Source: Paracyclopina nana
Taxonomy: Eukaryota; Arthropoda; Copepoda; Cyclopoida; Cyclopettidae
Assembly: GCA_019096065.1 (NCBI GenBank)
Contig: JAGUCH010000005.1
Coordinates: forward strand, 4,464,001 to 4,528,000
Direction: 5' to 3'
Length of the DNA stretch: 64,000 nt
Shown: positions 33,401-43,790 of the stretch, one piece after another
Layout of the letters: every line of letters starts with the position of its first letter
How positions within the stretch are numbered: position 1 is the first letter of the stretch
Notes under the pieces: generated by a model
Databases searched by the model: none
The model's input: the letters and a program-made list of their open reading frames with translations, nothing else
Told to the model about the DNA's origin: nothing
Position numbers and translations under genes: made by a program

Positions 33401-36400
33401 AGCAACAGCGATGCTTTCATTTCCCAAAAATCACTACTCAGGAAATGAATTTGCAAGGAAAACAGCAGTAGTTGTCTGTCTGACGAGTTGTTTCAAAAAA
33501 TATAGAGTGAGGCTCTCTACGTCATATGATGGGAGGAGGATTTAGTATGTAGCAAAGATAGAGAAGACATTGAAAGTTTTGCAACGGTGGCAGCTCCCAT
33601 AGAGAAAATGTGTGCAGCAATAAAGTAAGGGAACGTGACATCGATTTATGAAGAAAACGACATGGCCCAAAATGTTTGAGTGCAGGATATGATAGTAACG
33701 ATTAAGTTTTTTGGAGCAAAAATAAGGTTTTCTGGAAAGTGTCACCAAGCATATAGAATAGCTTAGCAATTTTAAAGTCTGTCGCAAGAAACAATGGAGG
33801 AGTCAAACAAAGGCAGAACCTGTATGCTTTTTATTAGCGTTGTTGTTGTCCTCGTCGTAAAAAAATAGAAAAAAAAATTCTGCTATGCTGAAGGAATGTT
33901 TATGAGAAACTGGCGTCAAGTCTGTGCAATTGTAAAGTCATGCAGTTATGGTGAAGTAGTCGAATAATCGATTTTCTTTGCAAGTATTCTCATATTTTCT
34001 CGACTTTTTCCGTTGTTCAGGGGCGAAAAGGTGCAGCGAGTCTCATGTTAGTAAGAATGTATCAGTAGCAGAATTGCATACTATACTTCGATGCAACAAT
34101 GTGGCTATATAAAAAAGATTACACAAAGTACTGATATATAGTATCTTTGAAAAACTAGCATAATAGTAGAGGATAAATGGTACGCAGCAGAAGTAGCTCT
34201 GAAAAAAGTAGTTTAGCAACAACAAGTGAAAGAGTCAAGTTGAAGAAGGCTAGTAAGCAACCTTTAGCAACATTGATTTCCTGCTCTCTCTTACCACTTT
34301 TAAGGTCTCAGCCTAAAAAAGAATTTTTCCATCATCAAATGGTACGAAGAAGACGAGGCAGACGTTGTATCATTCCATTTTAGCGGTATTAGAAGTTATA
34401 TGTGACGAGGTGAAAAGACGATTGCTCAATGACGAATATTTAACAGTTGACATGTATTCTAAAAGCGACTTGAGAAAACTTTCTACGATTTAGTGAATGC
34501 AGTATAGAACGAAACGAAAACTCGGATATGTATACATGATATGAACAATGGCAGTGAAGCAGCTTTTTTCTGGCCCTTACCTGATTTGAGAAGCCCTCGA
34601 CCAAGATGGCCACCAACAGATTGAACAGGACATAATTGCCAAAGGTCATTAATGCAACAAAATACAGTGCAGCCCAGTGGCTTGTACGCTGCATCCCCAG
34701 GAAAAGCACAATGTTCCAATCCTCTTGAGTCAGTATCTGAAATCAGCCGCAATTTGTATCGGGCTTAGACCCACGAAATTTATAGCCAAATGTCACCTGA
34801 AAAACTGTGACAGTAGCCCATAGCAGAGAATCAAAGTTTTTTCGGTCGCAGTACATTTTTGTGCCATCCTCGCTCTTCTCGCAGAACTTGCAGCCAAACA
34901 AATTCATGCCCAGGATACTGTGAGTGGAAAATTTATAGTATACATATGCTGCATATGGTAATGGCTCTCTTGGCGGTACAACCTCAAAAGCGCCACTACA
35001 TCAATAATTCCTACCTGAATATGAAAATAAAGAGCATGAGGAGAGCAAAGAAGACTGCCACATTGTCCATAGTCCTCAGCATCACCACAAGCTGTCTGCG
35101 CAGGTTGGGAAGAAACCGGACCAGTTTCAGTATGCGCAACAGCCGAAAGGTCCTCAGCACTGAAATGCCACTGCCTTCAACTTGAATGCCATGGAAGACT
35201 CCGTTGTAAATCTCAAAGGAGCTCAAGATCACGATAAGGCCATCGAATACATTAAAGCCATCACTTATGTATCTGAAGAATCCATAAGCTGTCAACTTTA
35301 GCAGCATCTCAAAGGCGAAAATGATGCTAAACACTAGGTTGCTGATCTCGACAGTTTTCGTCAGCAGTTCCGGCTGGCTGTGGAACTCTATGCCCATGCT
35401 GAAAGTGTTTGTCAATATGCAGAAGAGGATGAATCGTTGGAACCAATTATGGTCCACAAACATCTCCAAGTTGTCTTGGATTTTGGAGAAAAATGCTCCA
35501 AAGCGACCGCACACTGTCCAGAACCGCTGTCTCTTGGGTGTCACAGCTAGCTCGTAGGCATCCCCAAGGTTGTATATGCCTTTTTGCATATTCTTATCGA
35601 TAGCTTCTGCCAGATTGTAGGTGGAGCAGTATTTCAATTGCTTCGAGTCAAAGGCCAGCTGGGCTGTCAGGGTGGCAGACAAAGCTGTGGAGAGGGCCAG
35701 AAGCTCCTGAAAAAGCAAAAATGTGCCTGTGTCAACAGCAAGCTGCAAAGCTAGGTGTATTATATAGTACTTGACAAGACAGAGATGGATGATTGCAAGG
35801 CGACGTTCCATTTGGGGCCGTTTTGTAGTACTCAGCCTCGGAGAACGAACGATCCCTGTCAAACATTTCAAAGTCCGTTTGCGTCATCTTTTCGCTCATC
35901 GTTATGTTCAGGTCGGTGTTTTTCGCCATATATACGGATACATCGTCGAGCTCCAGTCGCATATCAACTTTCCCTGGAAAATGAAAGGAGAAAAAGTTTC
36001 ATTCAAAAGTCAAATAGAAGGTCCCGAGGCTCTATTAATTACAAGATTCTGAAAAAAGGCCAACAGAACCGTGAAAGTTCATTTTCAAATCCAGCCAACT
36101 TTTATGCATATAGTAGCATAATATGGCCATAGATAGCTACATGTAGTTAGGTAATTAACTTAATTTTGGCCTTGGTGAAGAGCCATTGATTGGAGTGAAA
36201 GTTATTTTTTATGCAAATCCTAATTAGCGAGGCTAATTAAGACTCGAAAGTCGTTAGACTTTGGTGGAACAGAGCAGCAATAAACACGTAGCATACAGCA
36301 AACACTGAAGAACATTTGTGCACAAAAAGCGGCAGAAATGACTTTGCACGCCGTATGTGAGCTCAAATGATGATCACAAATTCCCCTTGATATATTGGGG

Positions 36401-39400
36401 ACCATATAAAATGCCCAAATGGCCCAAAATGGCCCAAATGGCCCAAAATTTTAAAACCTAAAAATTTCAACTCAGGCAGCACCCTTGGGCAATGAGGAGT
36501 CCAAATATGAAAATTATTTTTGCCTAACTCAAAGGAAAGTCACTTAAATATTAACTTAAAGATTGAAAAAATTACTGTATAATAGCCTGGAGGCCCAAAT
36601 GGCCCAAAATTTTAGATTTGAAAAATTCCAATGCAGAATGATTCCTAGTGACTAGGAGAGTGCACTCACAAAATTTGACAATCCTAATACTAAAGGAAGT
36701 ACCTTAAATAATAACTTAAACATTGTTATTGTGCTAGGCACAAAGTGGCCCAAAATTTTAGATTTGAAAAATTCCAATGCAGAATGATCCTATGTGACTA
36801 GGAGAGTTCACACATAATATTTGACAATCCTAATACTTAAGGAAGTGCCTTAAATAATAACTTAAACATTGTTAATGTGCCAGGCACAAAGTGGCCCAAA
36901 ATTTTAGATTTGAAAAATTCCAATGCAGAATGATCCCTTGTTACAAGGAGAGTGCACTCATAAAATTTGACAATCCTAATACTTAAGGAAGGGCCTTAAA
37001 TAATAACTTAAACATTGTTAATGTGTTAGGCACAAAGTGGCCCAAAATTTTAGATTTGAAAAATTCCAATGCAGAATGATCCCTTGTTACTAGGAGAGTG
37101 CACTCATAAAATTTGACAATCCTAATACTTAAGGAAGTACCTTAAATAATAACTTAAACATTGTTATTGTGTAAGGCACAAAGTGGCCCAAAATTTTAGA
37201 TTTGAAAAATTCCAATGCAGAATGATCCTATGTGACTAGGAGAGTGCACACATAAAATTTGACAATCCTAATACTTAAGGAAGTGCCTTAAATAATAACT
37301 TAAACATTGTTAATGTGCCAGGCACAAAGTGGCCCAAAATTTTAGATTTGAAAAATTCCAATGCAGAATGATCCTATGTGACTAGGAGAGTGCACTCATA
37401 AAATTTGACAATCCTAATACTAAAGGAAGTGCCTTAATTAATAACTTAAACATTGTTAATGTGCCAGGCACAAAGTGGCCCAAAATTTTAGATTTGAAAA
37501 ATTCCAATGCAGAATGATCCCTTGTTACAAGGAGAGTGCACTCATAAAATTTGACAATCCTAATACTTAAGGAAGGGCCTTAAATAATAACTTAAACATT
37601 TTTAATGTGTTAGGCACAAAGTGGCCCAAAATTTTAGATTTGAAAAATTCCAATGCAGAATGATCCCTTGTTACTAGGAGAGTGCACTAATAAAATTTGA
37701 CAATCCTAATACTTAAGGAAGTACCTTAAATAATAACTTAAACATTGTTATTGTGCTAGGCACAAAGTGGCCCAAAATTTTAGATTTGAAAAATTCCAAT
37801 GCAGAATGATTCCTAGTGACTAGGAGAGTGCACTCATAAAATTTGACAATCCTAATACTAAAGGAAGTGCCTTAATTAATAACTTAAACATTGTTAATGT
37901 GCCAGGCACAAAGTGGCCCAAAATTTTAGATTTGAAAAATTCCAATGCAGAATGATCCCTTGTTACAAGGAGAGTGCACTCATAAAATTTGACAATCCTA
38001 ATACTTAAGGAAGGGCCTTAATTAATAACTTAAACATTGTTAATGTGCCAGGCACAAAGTGGCCCAAAATTTTAGATTTGAAAAATTCCAATGCAGAATG
38101 ATCCCTTGTTACTAGGAGAGTGCACTCATAAAATTTGACAATCCTAATACTTAAGGAAGTACCTTAAATAATAACTTAAACATTGTTAATGTGTTAGGCA
38201 CAAAGTGGCCCAAAATTTTAGATTTGAAAAATTCCAATGCAGAATGATCCCTTGTTACTAGGAGAGTGCACTCATAAAATTTGACAATCCTAATACTTAA
38301 GGAAGTACCTTAAATAATAACTTAAACATTGTTATTGTGTAAGGCACAAAGTGGCCCAAAATTTTAGATTTGAAAAATTCCAATGCAGAATGATCCTATG
38401 TGACTAGGAGAGTGCACACATAAAATTTGACAATCCTAATACTTAAGGAAGTGCCTTAAATAATAACTTAAACATTGTTAATGTGCCAGGCACAAAGTGG
38501 CCCAAAATTTTAGATTTGAAAAATTCCAATGCAGAATGATCCTATGTGACTAGGAGAGTGCACTCATAAAATTTGACAATCCTAATACTAAAGGAAGTGC
38601 CTTAATTAATAACTTAAACATTGTTAATGTGCCAGGCACAAAGTGGCCCAAAATTTTAGATTTGAAAAATTCCAATGCAGAATGATCCCTTGTTACAAGG
38701 AGAGTGCACTCATAAAATTTGACAATCCTAATACTTAAGGAAGGGCCTTAAATAATAACTTAAACATTTTTAATGTGTTAGGCACAAAGTGGCCCAAAAT
38801 TTTAGATTTGAAAAATTCCAATGCAGAATGATCCCTTGTTACTAGGAGAGTGCACTAATAAAATTTGACAATCCTAATACTTAAGGAAGTACCTTAAATA
38901 ATAACTTAAACATTGTTATTGTGCTAGGCACAAAGTGGCCCAAAATTTTAGATTTGAAAAATTCCAATGCAGAATGATTCCTAGTGACTAGGAGAGTGCA
39001 CTCATAAAATTTGACAATCCTAATACTAAAGGAAGTGCCTTAATTAATAACTTAAACATTGTTAATGTGCCAGGCACAAAGTGGCCCAAAATTTTAGATT
39101 TGAAAAATTCCAATGCAGAATGATCCCTTGTTACAAGGAGAGTGCACTCATAAAATTTGACAATCCTAATACTTAAGGAAGGGCCTTAATTAATAACTTA
39201 AACATTGTTAATGTGCCAGGCACAAAGTGGCCCAAAATTTTAGATTTGAAAAATTCCAATGCAGAATGATCCCTTGTTACTAGGAGAGTGCACTCATAAA
39301 ATTTGACAATCCTAATACTTAAGGAAGTACCTTAAATAATAACTTAAACATTGTTATTGTGCTAGGCACAAAGTGGCCCAAAATTTTAGATTTGAAAAAT

Positions 39401-42400
39401 TCCAATGCAGAATGATCCCTTGTTACTAGGAGAGTGCACTAATAAAATTTGACAATCCTAATACTTAAGGAAGTAATTAATAACTTAAACATTGTTATTA
39501 TTTAAGGTACTTCCTTAAGTATTAGGATTGTCAAATTTTATGAGTGCACTCTCCTAGTAACAAGGGATCATTCTGCATTGGAATTTTTCAAATCTAAAAT
39601 TTTGGGCCACTTTGTGCCTAGCACAATAACAATGTTTAAGTTATTATTTAAGGTACTTCCTTAAGTATTAGGATTGTCAAATTTTATGAGTGCACTCTCC
39701 TAGTAACAAGGGATCATTCTGCATTGGAATTTTTCAAATCTAAAATTTTGGGCCACTTTGTGCCTGGCACATTAACAATGTTTAAGTTATTATTTAAGGC
39801 ACTTCCTTAAGTATTAGGATTGTCAAATTTTATGTGTGAACTCTCCTAGTCACTAGGAATCATTCTGCATTGGAATTTTTCAAATCTAAAATTTTGGGCC
39901 ACTTTGTGCCTGGCACAATAACAATGTTTAAGTTATTAATTAAGGCACATCCTTAAGTATTAGGATTGTCAAATTTTATGTGTGAACTCTCCTAGTCACA
40001 TAGGATCATTCTGCATTGGAATTTTTCAAATCTAAAATTTTGGGCCACTTTGTGCCTGGCACAATAACAATGTTTAAGTTATTAATTAAGGCACATCCTT
40101 AAGTATTAGGATTGTCAAATTTTATGTGTGAACTCTCCTAGTCACATAGGATCATTCTGCATTGGAATTTTTCAAATCTAAAATTTTGGGCCACTTTGTG
40201 CCTAGCACAATAACAATGTTTAAGTTATTATTTAAGGTACTTCCTTAAGTATTAGGATTGTCAAATTTTATGAGTGGACTCTCCTAGTCACTAGGAATCA
40301 TTCTGCATTGGAATTTTTTAAATCTAAAATTTTGGGCCACTTTGTGCCTGGCACAATAACAATGTTTAAGTTATTCATTAAGGCACTTCCTTAAGTATTA
40401 GGACTCTCCTTGTAACAAGGGATCATTCTGCATTGGAATTTTTCAAATCTAAAATTTTGGGCCACTTTGTGCCTAGCACATTAACAATGTTTAAGTTATT
40501 AATTAAGGCACTTCCTTTAGTATTAGGATTGTCAAATTTGATGAGTGCACTCTCCTAGTAACAAGGGATCATTCTGCATTGGAATTTTTCAAATCTAAAA
40601 TTTTGGGCCACTTTGTGCCTAGCACAATAACAATGTTTAAGTTATTCATTAAGGCACTTCCTTTAGTATTAGGATTGTCAAATTTGATGAGCGCACTCTC
40701 CTAGTCACTAGGAATCATTCTGCATTGGAATTTTTCAAATCTAAAATTTTGGGCCACTTTGTGCCTAACACATTAACAACGTTTAAGTTATTATTTAAGG
40801 CACTTCCTTAAGTATTAGGATTGTCAAATTTTATGAGTGCACTCTCCTTGTCACAAGGGATCATTCTGCATTGGAATTTTTCAAATCTAAAATTTTGGGC
40901 CATTTGGGCCTCCAGGCTATTATACAGTAATTTTTTCAATCTTTAAGTTCATATTTAAGTGACTTTCCTTTGAGTTAGGCAAAAATAATTTTCATATTTG
41001 GACTCCTCATTGCCCAAGGGTGCTGCCTGAGTTGAAATTTTTAGGTTTTAAAATTTTGGGCCATTTGGGCCATTTTGGGCCATTTGGGCATTTTATATGG
41101 TCCCGATATATTGAGCCATTTTAATAATTCACCACATGAATTAGGTTTAGAGGGGAAAAGTTATGCCTAAGGCCGTATTAAAAATTAATTTCACTACTGT
41201 ACCATCTGGGGCATTGATGATGGAATGAGTGGATACGTTTTTCATGACATTGTAGTTCTGAAGTTTGCCCGCTCCCTTTTTCTCCATCAATGCCTTCTCC
41301 TTGCTGGCTAGGTGACGTGACCGCATAGCTTTATAGGCCTTTCTGGCCCTGCTAAAGCCCTTGCGCATGAGGTGGGCAATCAGCTTAATGATTTGGCGAT
41401 AGCAGTTGGTTGTTTCTGAATTGGTGAAACTGCTCAGCGTCGACGAAGACTGAAATCTTGCCCGTTCAGCCTTCATTTTGGCCGTCTCGCGACGTTTCGT
41501 CTCCGAAAATTGGGTGGCAATGACAACAAGGCAGAGGTTGATCATGAAGAAGGAGCCAATCTGAATGAAGCAATGGCATGATGTGTGTATTAGGCTGCTC
41601 TAGCTACTATATAAACTTAGAGAGTGGCCAACGCCAAAATCAAGCATTGAGGTATCAGCTGTCAATTTCAATAGTGGTTCCTTTTGAATGCGATTAAAGA
41701 AATCTGAGGCAATTTCGTACCTTGATTTAGAGTCTAAAATGATTTTTTCGAAGGAAAAACCTGAATTCTAAGCTAAAGAATATAGCATTTAATTTTTCCG
41801 AAACAAAAGTATTAATTTGAATAATTGTTCAAACAATTAATATTGTGTTTTGGTTTTTCCCGCTCCCCATGCCGCTTCCTAGGTTTTGTAGACAGAAAAG
41901 ATATCTTTCCGACTTGCTTAAAAGGTTACGTGAAAGGAACCAGCGCAAACTTGCGGATTTCGTTGTCCGCTCTCTAAGTTTATTTAGTAGCTAGGCTGCT
42001 CGCGTGCTCATACACATATAGCAATACGTACCACAATCAGCAATACGAAGTACAGCCAGTTCCAAAAAGAGTGGGCGTCTTGCACAAAATACATCACATC
42101 AGTCCAGCCCTCTAAGCTTATAACCTGCATGCGAAGCAGAAATTTGCCTTTACATCGGAGAAAGCCTTTGAAAAGCAGTTATTGTACCAGAAAAATAGCA
42201 ACCCAAGCAAGGCCAATGTTGTCGAACGAAATGGCCCCGTTGAAGGGATTGTATTCACCAGGAGTGCATTCAGTGTAGTATTGGTTCCAATTAATGCAAT
42301 CGGTCTCGTTCACAGGGGGGTCTTCCATGCTGCAGGAAAAATTACGGTCTGAGCCTCCAAGATCGCGTTTCACTGCCATATTATAAGGGCGCCTTCTTAC

Positions 42401-43790
42401 CTTGCCGAGCATTCGATGCCTCCATCAGCAAATAGCGGCAATTTGCTACACTTGTGCATGCCAGAGCTATCTTCTGCTGAGCAGATAAATTCTTTCTCAG
42501 AGGCTTCGTCTCGAAAGTGTAAGGAGTTTATCTGACCACTGGAAATAACGAGAGGGCAGAAATAATGAGGGAAGACTAACACATACAGGAGAAGGTGGCC
42601 AACAACTTTTTTGGACACCTCACTCTAAAAACTTTAATGTAACTTACTTAAACCAAGGACTCTTCTGGATCGAGTTGGCCACTGATTCGGGAATGTAGCA
42701 TCTCTGCCTCAGCAACCCGGCCCACAACTGGACTCCAATGATGCCAAAGATGAAGAAAACGAAGAAGCATAGCAGCAAGACGTTTCCCAACATGGGCAGT
42801 GTGTCCAAGAGGAGCATGACCAATATTCGCATGCCTGCAAGAATAAATTATAAAGGCACTCTCCTCATACAGTGTCATTTAAGTTAGCTGCATATGCAGG
42901 ACTATACGTCAAAAAAGGACATTTTACGCATATAGTGCACTACTTACTCGGAATTCGATTAATTGCACGAAGGGGCCTGAGTACTCGTACAGTTCTTATT
43001 GCTGTCAAATTGAGCTTTTCAACGTCGAGGCAATACTCAAGCGCGCTGAAACGTAAAAAGGGGGCATCAAAACACATCCATTATTATGAAGGAGGAAAAC
43101 AAATATTCTCCTCACCCAGCCAGAACAATGAAGCAGTCAAGCCGATTCCAGGTTTCTGACAAATAGCAGCCTTTACCAAAGACACCCATGGCTATTAGCT
43201 TAATCACCATTTCAATCGTAAAGTAGAAATAGATGGTATCATCACAGATCTAGAATGGAATAAAATCGGAGCTCAGGGGTGCTTTGCATGATCACCTTCC
43301 ATGTGAAACCTTTCAATTTCTGAATACTATAGTGGAGGAAGCAGGCAAGGAAGCTCTCCTTATGCAAAGCATGTGTCTAGCATACTGCTAGTGCACTAGC
43401 GTTAATTAAGAAACTTGGGAAATTATTTAGCAACCCTAGCAGTAACGAGGTACATCGTGATAAACTTACCTTGAGTATCCTACATCTCCTGTTGTCACAC
43501 TCGTTATCTTCGCACGGCTGATACATTCCTAATGTGACGCAGTTGAAGAGGATTACGGTCATGGTCAATCGCTCAAACCATCTATATAGAAACAGTGGAG
43601 ATAAAAAAAGCAACGAGGAACATGAATGCCAGACTATGTGGCTGTATCTTTTTTTCACTTACGGACTCATTAAGATTCGAATGCATATTTTTCTGACAGG
43701 GTTTTCTGTATGGATGCACCTGAAGGAGTATTCGCTGAAAGCTTGTTTCGGCTCGCCCATTGAGTCAACGTCGTCGTCACCATCATGATC
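27126..43790 (-). CDS. Ca-alpha1T: T-type voltage-gated calcium channel alpha-1 subunit (Cav3), 26 exons, 5' end not established
   Basis: Pore subunit of a low-voltage-activated Ca2+ channel of the plasma membrane. Exons 5' to 3': 43663-43790, 43470-43581, 43116-43249, 42948-43045, 42648-42834, 42401-42538, 42188-42329, 42032-42124, 41203-41560, 35771-35973, 35015-35706, 34797-34917, 34581-34736, 33258-33390, 33132-33192, 32453-32986, 31792-31984, 31414-31725, 31011-31235, 30743-30935, 30294-30445, 30129-30238, 29945-30075, 29736-29885, 29207-29499, 27126-27194. Every junction keeps phase; 5118 nt, 1705 aa. All four repeats have S4 arginine ladders. The filter residues are E (SLEGWTD), E (TQEDWNI), D (SKDGWVN) and D (TGDNWNG), the EEDD signature of Cav3. 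The missing 5' end may lie at 59 kb. Intron 9 holds a 4.7 kb foldback element. Confidence 0.93.
27195..29206. other. Last Cav3 intron (2.0 kb)
   Basis: No coding signal with supporting splice sites on either strand, and no repeat or mobile element recognised. An additional alternative C-terminal exon could lie here, but I could not support one. Confidence 0.5.
30743..33390 (-). CDS. Ca-alpha1T: Cav3 II-III linker and repeat III (exons 14-20)
   Basis: Exons 14-16 encode a Ser/Pro- and Asn-rich linker with a CPHCGD motif and an Ala run, likely disordered. Exon 16 ends in [11 protein letters not shown], leading into repeat III in the way typical of Cav3. Repeat III: S1 ([18 protein letters not shown]), S4 ([17 protein letters not shown]), S5 with [11 protein letters not shown], filter Asp in SKDGWVN, S6 with [14 protein letters not shown], then a charged [15 protein letters not shown] segment beginning the short III-IV linker. 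The exon 18 acceptor (31726 onward) lies against a CT-rich run. Confidence 0.92.
34581..35973 (-). CDS. Ca-alpha1T: Cav3 I-II linker end and repeat II (exons 10-13)
   Basis: Exon 10 (203 nt) joins the linker to repeat II across the foldback-bearing intron, in phase (GAT G / GG AAA). Exon 11 (692 nt) holds the end of the linker and most of repeat II: S1 ([17 protein letters not shown]), S3, S4 ([16 protein letters not shown]) and S5. Exons 12-13 add the pore loop with filter Glu in TQEDWNI and S6 ending [10 protein letters not shown]. The I-II linker is only about 180 residues, short compared with vertebrate Cav3. Confidence 0.92.
36389..36397. repeat. Target-site duplication, left (GATATATTG)
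   Basis: Nine bases directly before the terminal GGGACC, identical to 41105-41113. Confidence 0.88.
36595..39480 (+). repeat. Left-arm tandem array, 146 bp unit, with an 8-unit higher-order repeat
   Basis: The word CAAAGTGGCCC starts at 36741, 36887, 37033, 37179 and so on to 39369, exactly 146 bp apart over 19 units. Units differ at a small variable block (TCCTATGTGACTAGG, TTCCTAGTGACTAGG, CCCTTGTTACAAGG or CCCTTGTTACTAGG) and at a few other sites. The order of variants from 37179 repeats from 38347, 1168 bp (8 x 146) later. Rare changes are shared between the two blocks, such as AACATTTTTAATG. This is a higher-order repeat of satellite type. Confidence 0.93.
39500..40910 (-). repeat. Right-arm inverted tandem array, 146 bp unit
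   Basis: The inverted unit, marked by GGGCC after AAATTTT, occurs at 39604, 39750, 39896, 40042, 40188, 40334, 40459, 40605, 40751 and 40897. The spacing is 146 bp except for one 125 bp step (40334 to 40459), where about 21 bp are missing. With 10 units against 19 on the left, the arms are unequal, so the extra left units could only form a large bulge or loop in a hairpin. Confidence 0.92.
41105..41113. repeat. Target-site duplication, right (GATATATTG)
   Basis: Nine bases directly after the terminal GGTCCC, identical to 36389-36397. Confidence 0.88.
41203..43790 (-). CDS. Ca-alpha1T: Cav3 repeat I and start of the I-II linker (exons 1-9)
   Basis: Order: an acidic pre-segment ([14 protein letters not shown]), a basic [15 protein letters not shown]1 ([20 protein letters not shown]), an S1-S2 loop with paired Cys ([11 protein letters not shown]), S4 ([14 protein letters not shown]), S5, a long Cys-containing turret, the filter SLEGWTD, and S6. 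S6 leads into [10 protein letters not shown], the conserved start of the Cav3 I-II linker and gating-brake region. Exon 1 opens in phase 0 after an acceptor, so at least one more 5' exon is expected, unless translation starts at the internal Met of MGEPKQ. Confidence 0.9.

Larger units (their letters stand above)
36398..41104. mobile_element. 4.7 kb foldback (Mutator-like?) transposon with tandem-repeat arms
   Basis: The outer 210 bp at each end are inverted copies with one difference seen (GGGACCATATAAAATGCCC... at 36398; its complement ends at 41104). Inside, both arms are arrays of a 146 bp unit: left arm 36.6-39.48 kb forward, right arm 39.5-40.91 kb inverted, meeting near 39495. A 9 bp direct repeat GATATATTG flanks the element (36389-36397 and 41105-41113). 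A 9 bp duplication and very long terminal inverted repeats fit Mutator-like elements. There is no ORF, so it is nonautonomous. It lies in Cav3 intron 9. Confidence 0.92.

Noticed and set aside
36595..40910. CRISPR array
   Set aside because: Repeats are 146 bp, contiguous and inverted between arms, with no spacers, in a eukaryotic intron.
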